Below are positions 7,177 through 10,094 of a DNA stretch of 10,094 nucleotides, one piece after another. The stretch lies in the NCBI GenBank assembly GCA_023429275.1, contig JAEYWB010000600.1, positions 1 to 10,094 on the forward strand, in the 5' to 3' direction. How positions within the stretch are numbered: the stretch's first letter is position 1; each line of letters begins with the position of its first letter. The notes below the pieces were generated by a model. That model was not told the DNA's origin. It ran no database searches and worked only from the letters and a program-made list of their open reading frames with translations. This DNA is from Planctomycetota bacterium (GTDB taxonomy: Bacteria > Planctomycetota > Planctomycetia > Planctomycetales > Planctomycetaceae). The position numbers and the translations under genes were made by a program.

Positions 7177-8523
7177 ATGCGCTGCGTCTTGTCGTGGATC
7201 GCCGGTCTCGTGGTCCTGGTAGCTTCGGCGGCGAAGGGCGCGGACGACTTTCCGCTGCACGATGGCGATGTCTGGGTCATGGCGGGGGACAGCATTACCG
7301 CCCAGCACCTCCACTCGAACTACTTCGAGGCCTTCTGCTTCGCGCGATATCCGAAGCTCAAGTTCGCGTTTCGCAACTCGGGCGTCGGAGGGCACACGAT
7401 CCCGACGACGCTCGCCCGGTTCGATTACGACATCGCCGCCTGGAAGCCGACCGTTGTCTCGGTCGAACTCGGCATGAACGACAAGGGGCGGTTCTCCACG
7501 GAAGAGTACATCGCCAACATGACGACGATGGTCCGCCGGATCCGCGACATCAAGGCCCGCCCGGTCATGTTGACCGCCAGTCCCGTCAACAACGGCGAGA
7601 CGATGGCCAGGCTCGCCGGGAACCAGCGGCTGAACGAGTACGCGGTCGCGCTCAAGAAGTTCAGTGCGGAGAACATGATCCCTTTTGCGGACCAGTTCCA
7701 CGCGCTGGTCGATGTCTGGGGCAAGAACAAGCCGGCGGAAAACCTGGCGAACGCCATTCCGCTGCTCCGGACGCTCTCGCAGGACCCGGCTGTCGCCGGC
7801 CACGAGGGGCTGAAGTCCTTTCTTGCCGCCCAGGACGCCCTCCCGACGAAGCCTGTTTCCATGCAGGGAGACGCGGTCCACCCCGGGCCCCCGGGCCAGC
7901 TCATGATGGCCGCCGCGCTCCTCAAGGACCTGGGGGCGGAGAGCTTCGTCAGCCATGCCTCGCTCGACGCCTCCGGGAAGGTGAACGAGGCGAAGGGCTG
8001 CGTCATCAGCAATGTGGAGGCGAGCGGCAGGATTCTGCGGTTCGATCGGCTGGACGAATCGAGCCCGATGCCGATCCCGGACCAGACCGCCGCGGTGCTG
8101 CCGCTCTATCCGGCGATCAGCGAACTCAGTGAATACACGCTGCAGGTGAAGGGGCTCGCGCCGGGCCGTTACGAACTGTCGGTCGACGGCGTCACGGTCT
8201 TCGCCCCGCTTGCGGCGGAAGAGTGGGAGAAGGGGGTCAATCTGGCGGAACTCGCGAACCGCCCCCTCAAGACAGACGACAAGGTCAACGCAATCACTGC
8301 CCAGGGCCGTGCCATTCTCGCTGCCGTCGCAGCGAAGGAGAGCGTTGTCGGCCAGTGGCGGTCGCTGTCGCAACGGGCGCATGCCGCCGGCGCGGCACCA
8401 GGCCTCCAGGCCGAGCTCGCTGAACTGACGAAGAAGGTCGAAGCGGAGGACGAGAAAATCCGGGCCGCCGCGAAGCCGAAGATGCGCCGGTTCCAGCTGG
8501 CGATCGCCCCGGACGTCCAATGA
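7177..8523 (+). CDS. Secreted SGNH/GDSL-type hydrolase (planctomycete type)
   Basis: The protein has 448 residues and a Sec signal peptide (hydrophobic 4-18, cleavage near KGA at 20-22). The SGNH blocks are clear: AGDSIT (S39 nucleophile), RNSGVGGHT (G71 block), ELGMNDKG (N101) and DAVHPGPPG (D232, H235). It should hydrolyse an ester outside the cytoplasm, probably an acetyl or other acyl group on a polysaccharide; the exact substrate cannot be read. After the catalytic domain (about 28-258) comes a region of about 190 residues with a beta-rich part (GLAPGRYELSVDGVTV, 327-342), a GVNLAEL segment and a final charged helix rich in Ala, Glu and Lys. The ATG at 7177 is supported by GAGGA at 7164-7168 and by the signal peptide; the frame upstream to 6907 has no protein character. 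Planctomycetes carry many such paralogues, often near other exported hydrolases, as here. Confidence 0.9.
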   Translation: MRCVLSWIAGLVVLVASAAKGADDFPLHDGDVWVMAGDSITAQHLHSNYFEAFCFARYPKLKFAFRNSGVGGHTIPTTLARFDYDIAAWKPTVVSVELGMNDKGRFSTEEYIANMTTMVRRIRDIKARPVMLTASPVNNGETMARLAGNQRLNEYAVALKKFSAENMIPFADQFHALVDVWGKNKPAENLANAIPLLRTLSQDPAVAGHEGLKSFLAAQDALPTKPVSMQGDAVHPGPPGQLMMAAALLKDLGAESFVSHASLDASGKVNEAKGCVISNVEASGRILRFDRLDESSPMPIPDQTAAVLPLYPAISELSEYTLQVKGLAPGRYELSVDGVTVFAPLAAEEWEKGVNLAELANRPLKTDDKVNAITAQGRAILAAVAAKESVVGQWRSLSQRAHAAGAAPGLQAELAELTKKVEAEDEKIRAAAKPKMRRFQLAIAPDVQ

Positions 8524-8548
8524 CAACGGGGCGCGAATGCCGTATTCT
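8520..8548 (+). promoter_or_regulatory. Candidate sigma70-type promoter for the PilT-type ATPase gene
   Basis: ATGACA (8520-8525, five of six to TTGACA) is followed after 17 bases by TATTCT (8543-8548, four of six to TATAAT). It overlaps the stop codon of the SGNH gene and sits in the AT-richest part of the 88-base gap, giving a leader of roughly 55-60 bases. A small CGGC-TTTC-GCCG hairpin (8577-8588) lies in that leader. Called by eye. Confidence 0.4.
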
Positions 8549-8611
8549 ATCTAAATCCGTTCGACACTTTGCGCTCCGGCTTTCGCCGACTGAAGTTCGC
8601 AGGAGTTTTCG

Positions 8612-9787
8612 ATGAGTTCGTCCCCCGCCGCACCCGCCAGGAACCTGGGGCAGACCCTCGGCGTCAACGTCGCCAAGAAGATGGCCGCTGAGCCGGAGAT
8701 CAACAAGCTCTTCAAGGCGCAGATCAAGCTGGAGGGGTCCGACCTCCATCTCAAGGTCGGAAAACCGCCGATCTTGCGGATCAAGGGGACGCTTCGCGAA
8801 CTCGACATGCCCCCCATCGATGAAGAGACGATGTGGCGGATGTTCCTGGAAGTCATGGATGACCGGAACAAGGAGATGATGGCGGCGACCGGGAACGCCG
8901 ACTTTTCGCACCAGGTGTTGTACGAGGGAAAGAACTGGCGGTTCCGCGTGAACCTGCTCAAGCAGCTCGGAATGCCCGGCCTTGTCGCTCGTAAGGTCGA
9001 AATCAACATCCCGAACTTCGAGGGGCTCTACCTTCCCCCCGTCATGGAAGAGCTCTGCAAGTACGAGCAGGGGATGGTGCTGCTGGCCGGGGTGACCGGT
9101 TCTGGCAAGTCGACGACGATCGCGTCGATGCTCAACTGGATCAATCAGCGCGAGCGGGTCCACATCCTGACGATCGAAGACCCGATTGAATTCGTGTACA
9201 CGCAGGACAAGGCGCTGATCAACCAGCGCGAGATCGGGATGGACGTCAGTGACTTCCACATCGCCATGAAGGGGGCCGTCCGCCAGGACCCCGACATCAT
9301 GCTGGTGGGGGAATTGCGAGACAAGGACACCTTCGAAACGGCGATCCACGCCGCGGAAACCGGTCACCTTGTGTTCGGGACCATTCACGCGTCGTCCGCC
9401 CCGTCGACGATCGGTCGTATTCTCGACCTCTTCCCGCAGTCGATGCACTCGGCGATTCGCTCGTCGATGGCGTTCAACATGAAGGCGATCGTCGGCCAGA
9501 AGCTGTTGCCGACCGTCATGGACAAGCCGAAGCGGGTCCCGATCGTCGAGATCATGATCTTCAACGCGATCGTCCGGAAACTGATCCTCGAGTCCAAGGA
9601 CGAGAAGCTGTCCGCGGCCATCCGCCTCGGCAAGGAAGAAGGGATGCAGGTCTTCAACGACTCGCTCTACGGCTTCCTGAAGAAGGAGTTCCTCGACCGG
9701 CCGACGGCGTTCGAGGTCTCTCCGAACGTCGAAGAGCTGAAGATGATGCTGAAGGGAATCGACGTCAAAGCCCCGGCCATCCTGTAG
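8612..9787 (+). CDS. pilT: PilT-type twitching motility / secretion ATPase
   Basis: The 391-residue protein is a GspE/PilT superfamily hexameric ATPase, which powers pilus retraction or a related secretion machine at the inner face of the membrane. The N-terminal PAS-like domain has SDLHLKVGKPP (43-53) and an Arg-rich strand. The ATPase core has Walker A GVTGSGKST (160-168), an Asp box around TIEDPIEFVY (187-196), Walker B DIMLVGELRD (228-237, E234 catalytic) and a His box with H246, H252 and H259 (HLVFGTIHASSAPST). About 27 residues precede the point where ordinary PilT begins. The AIRNLIRE motif of canonical PilT is replaced by AIVRKLILESK (319-329). PilU or another PilT-like paralogue therefore remains possible. 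AGGAG lies six bases before the ATG. The next gene encodes an exported Pro-rich protein, which fits a pilus or secretion locus, but no other pil/gsp gene is visible here. Confidence 0.9.
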   Translation: MSSSPAAPARNLGQTLGVNVAKKMAAEPEINKLFKAQIKLEGSDLHLKVGKPPILRIKGTLRELDMPPIDEETMWRMFLEVMDDRNKEMMAATGNADFSHQVLYEGKNWRFRVNLLKQLGMPGLVARKVEINIPNFEGLYLPPVMEELCKYEQGMVLLAGVTGSGKSTTIASMLNWINQRERVHILTIEDPIEFVYTQDKALINQREIGMDVSDFHIAMKGAVRQDPDIMLVGELRDKDTFETAIHAAETGHLVFGTIHASSAPSTIGRILDLFPQSMHSAIRSSMAFNMKAIVGQKLLPTVMDKPKRVPIVEIMIFNAIVRKLILESKDEKLSAAIRLGKEEGMQVFNDSLYGFLKKEFLDRPTAFEVSPNVEELKMMLKGIDVKAPAIL

Positions 9788-9800
9788 GTTTGTCGGGAGG

Positions 9801-9861
9801 TCCGGTGTTGCCGCGCCGGATGGAAGCGAAGAGTCGCGAGCGGGGACGGTGGCGCGTCCCC
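9801..9861 (+). other. Two consecutive hairpins downstream of pilT
   Basis: TCCGG (9801-9805) pairs with CCGGA (9816-9820) and the stem extends inward through one G-C and two G-U pairs to a four-base TGCC loop. A second hairpin pairs GGGGACG (9842-9848) with CGTCCCC (9855-9861) around a six-base loop. Both are within the 97-base gap after the pilT stop. Neither is followed by a U run. They could act as a weak or Rho-assisted terminator, a processing site or a leader of the next gene. Confidence 0.35.
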
Positions 9862-9884
9862 CAGATCACGATGGGCGTTCGAGC

Positions 9885-10094
9885 ATGCGGGTCGTTATGA
9901 CAGGATTGCCAAGGGTAATGTGCGCTCTCGTTTGCGGCGGGGCGGTTCTGACCGCCCTGGCCCCGCTCAGCGCCCAGGCTCCCCCCCCAGGTCCGGCGGC
10001 TCCTGTGGTCCCGGCACCGGTGACGGCTCCCGCCGCGGCGGTCCCTCCGGCGCCGATACCGGTCGGGGCGATGCCCGGCATCCCGACTCCCGGG
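9885..10094 (+). CDS. Secreted Pro/Ala-rich protein, N-terminal part (cut by window edge)
   Basis: Seventy codons are visible and remain open at the right edge. The N-terminus is a signal peptide: VMCALVCGGAVLTALAPLSA (11-30), with cleavage near SAQA. After it comes a low-complexity stretch made almost entirely of Pro, Ala, Val and Gly (33-70), a flexible linker typical of many exported planctomycete proteins. No domain is visible yet. Its position 97 bases after pilT makes a secretin (PilQ/GspD) or another pilus/secretion component an attractive guess, but nothing in these 70 residues proves it. ATG 9885, 9897 and 9918 are all in frame; none has a good Shine-Dalgarno, so the start is uncertain. 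A run of eight C falls right after the signal peptide (9981-9988). Confidence 0.6.
   Translation, partial: MRVVMTGLPRVMCALVCGGAVLTALAPLSAQAPPPGPAAPVVPAPVTAPAAAVPPAPIPVGAMPGIPTPG

Noticed and set aside
6753..7295. In-frame upstream extension of the serine hydrolase (another 181 codons).
   Set aside because: It overlaps the SGNH signal peptide region on the other strand, lacks protein character, and would bury the Tat signal internally.
7156..8526. 456-codon open frame on the minus strand opposite the SGNH gene.
   Set aside because: The plus strand has a signal peptide, SGNH blocks and ribosome site; the antisense product is Arg-rich without recognisable domains.
8294..9448. 384-codon minus-strand frame opposite pilT and the end of the SGNH gene.
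   Set aside because: It is a shadow of the PilT reading frame; PilT motifs are unmistakable and the antisense protein has none.

Overview
The window reads as an ordinary chromosomal stretch of a GC-rich bacterium, most likely a planctomycete. The reasons are the ceramidase-like N-terminus at the left edge, the SGNH hydrolase with its long C-terminal part, widely spaced genes that are mostly separate transcription units, and general protein character. This is inference from remembered family resemblance; no search was run.

Layout: five genes lie on the minus strand, then three on the plus strand. Minus strand, left to right: the N-terminus of a secreted neutral ceramidase-like protein (1-299, running off the left edge); a SpoIIE/RsbU-type PP2C phosphatase with a GAF-like sensor (438-1724); glycogen branching enzyme GlgB (about 1955-3946); a short LeuA-family acyl-CoA/2-oxoacid condensing enzyme without the usual C-terminal regulatory domain (4124-5359); and a Tat-exported beta-lactamase-fold serine hydrolase (5658-6752). 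A 424-base divergent intergenic region follows. Plus strand: a secreted SGNH/GDSL hydrolase (7177-8523); a PilT-type twitching/secretion ATPase (8612-9787); and the start of a secreted Pro/Ala-rich protein (from about 9885, running off the right edge).

The genes do not form one pathway. They cover glycogen synthesis (GlgB), amino-acid or 2-oxoacid metabolism (LeuA-like), signalling (the phosphatase), exported hydrolases (ceramidase-like, serine hydrolase, SGNH) and pilus or secretion motor work (PilT plus its exported neighbour). Gaps of 88-424 bases between every pair suggest mostly independent promoters. The only likely functional pair is PilT with the secreted protein downstream.

I saw no tRNA, rRNA, CRISPR array, insertion sequence, integrase, toxin-antitoxin pair or recognisable defence system. 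The most structured non-coding parts are four inverted-repeat regions: 321-402, 426-462 (over the phosphatase stop codon), 5511-5576 (a 10-bp arm repeat in the leader of the LeuA-like gene) and 9801-9861 (two hairpins after pilT). I did not find a convincing undescribed multi-gene system here.
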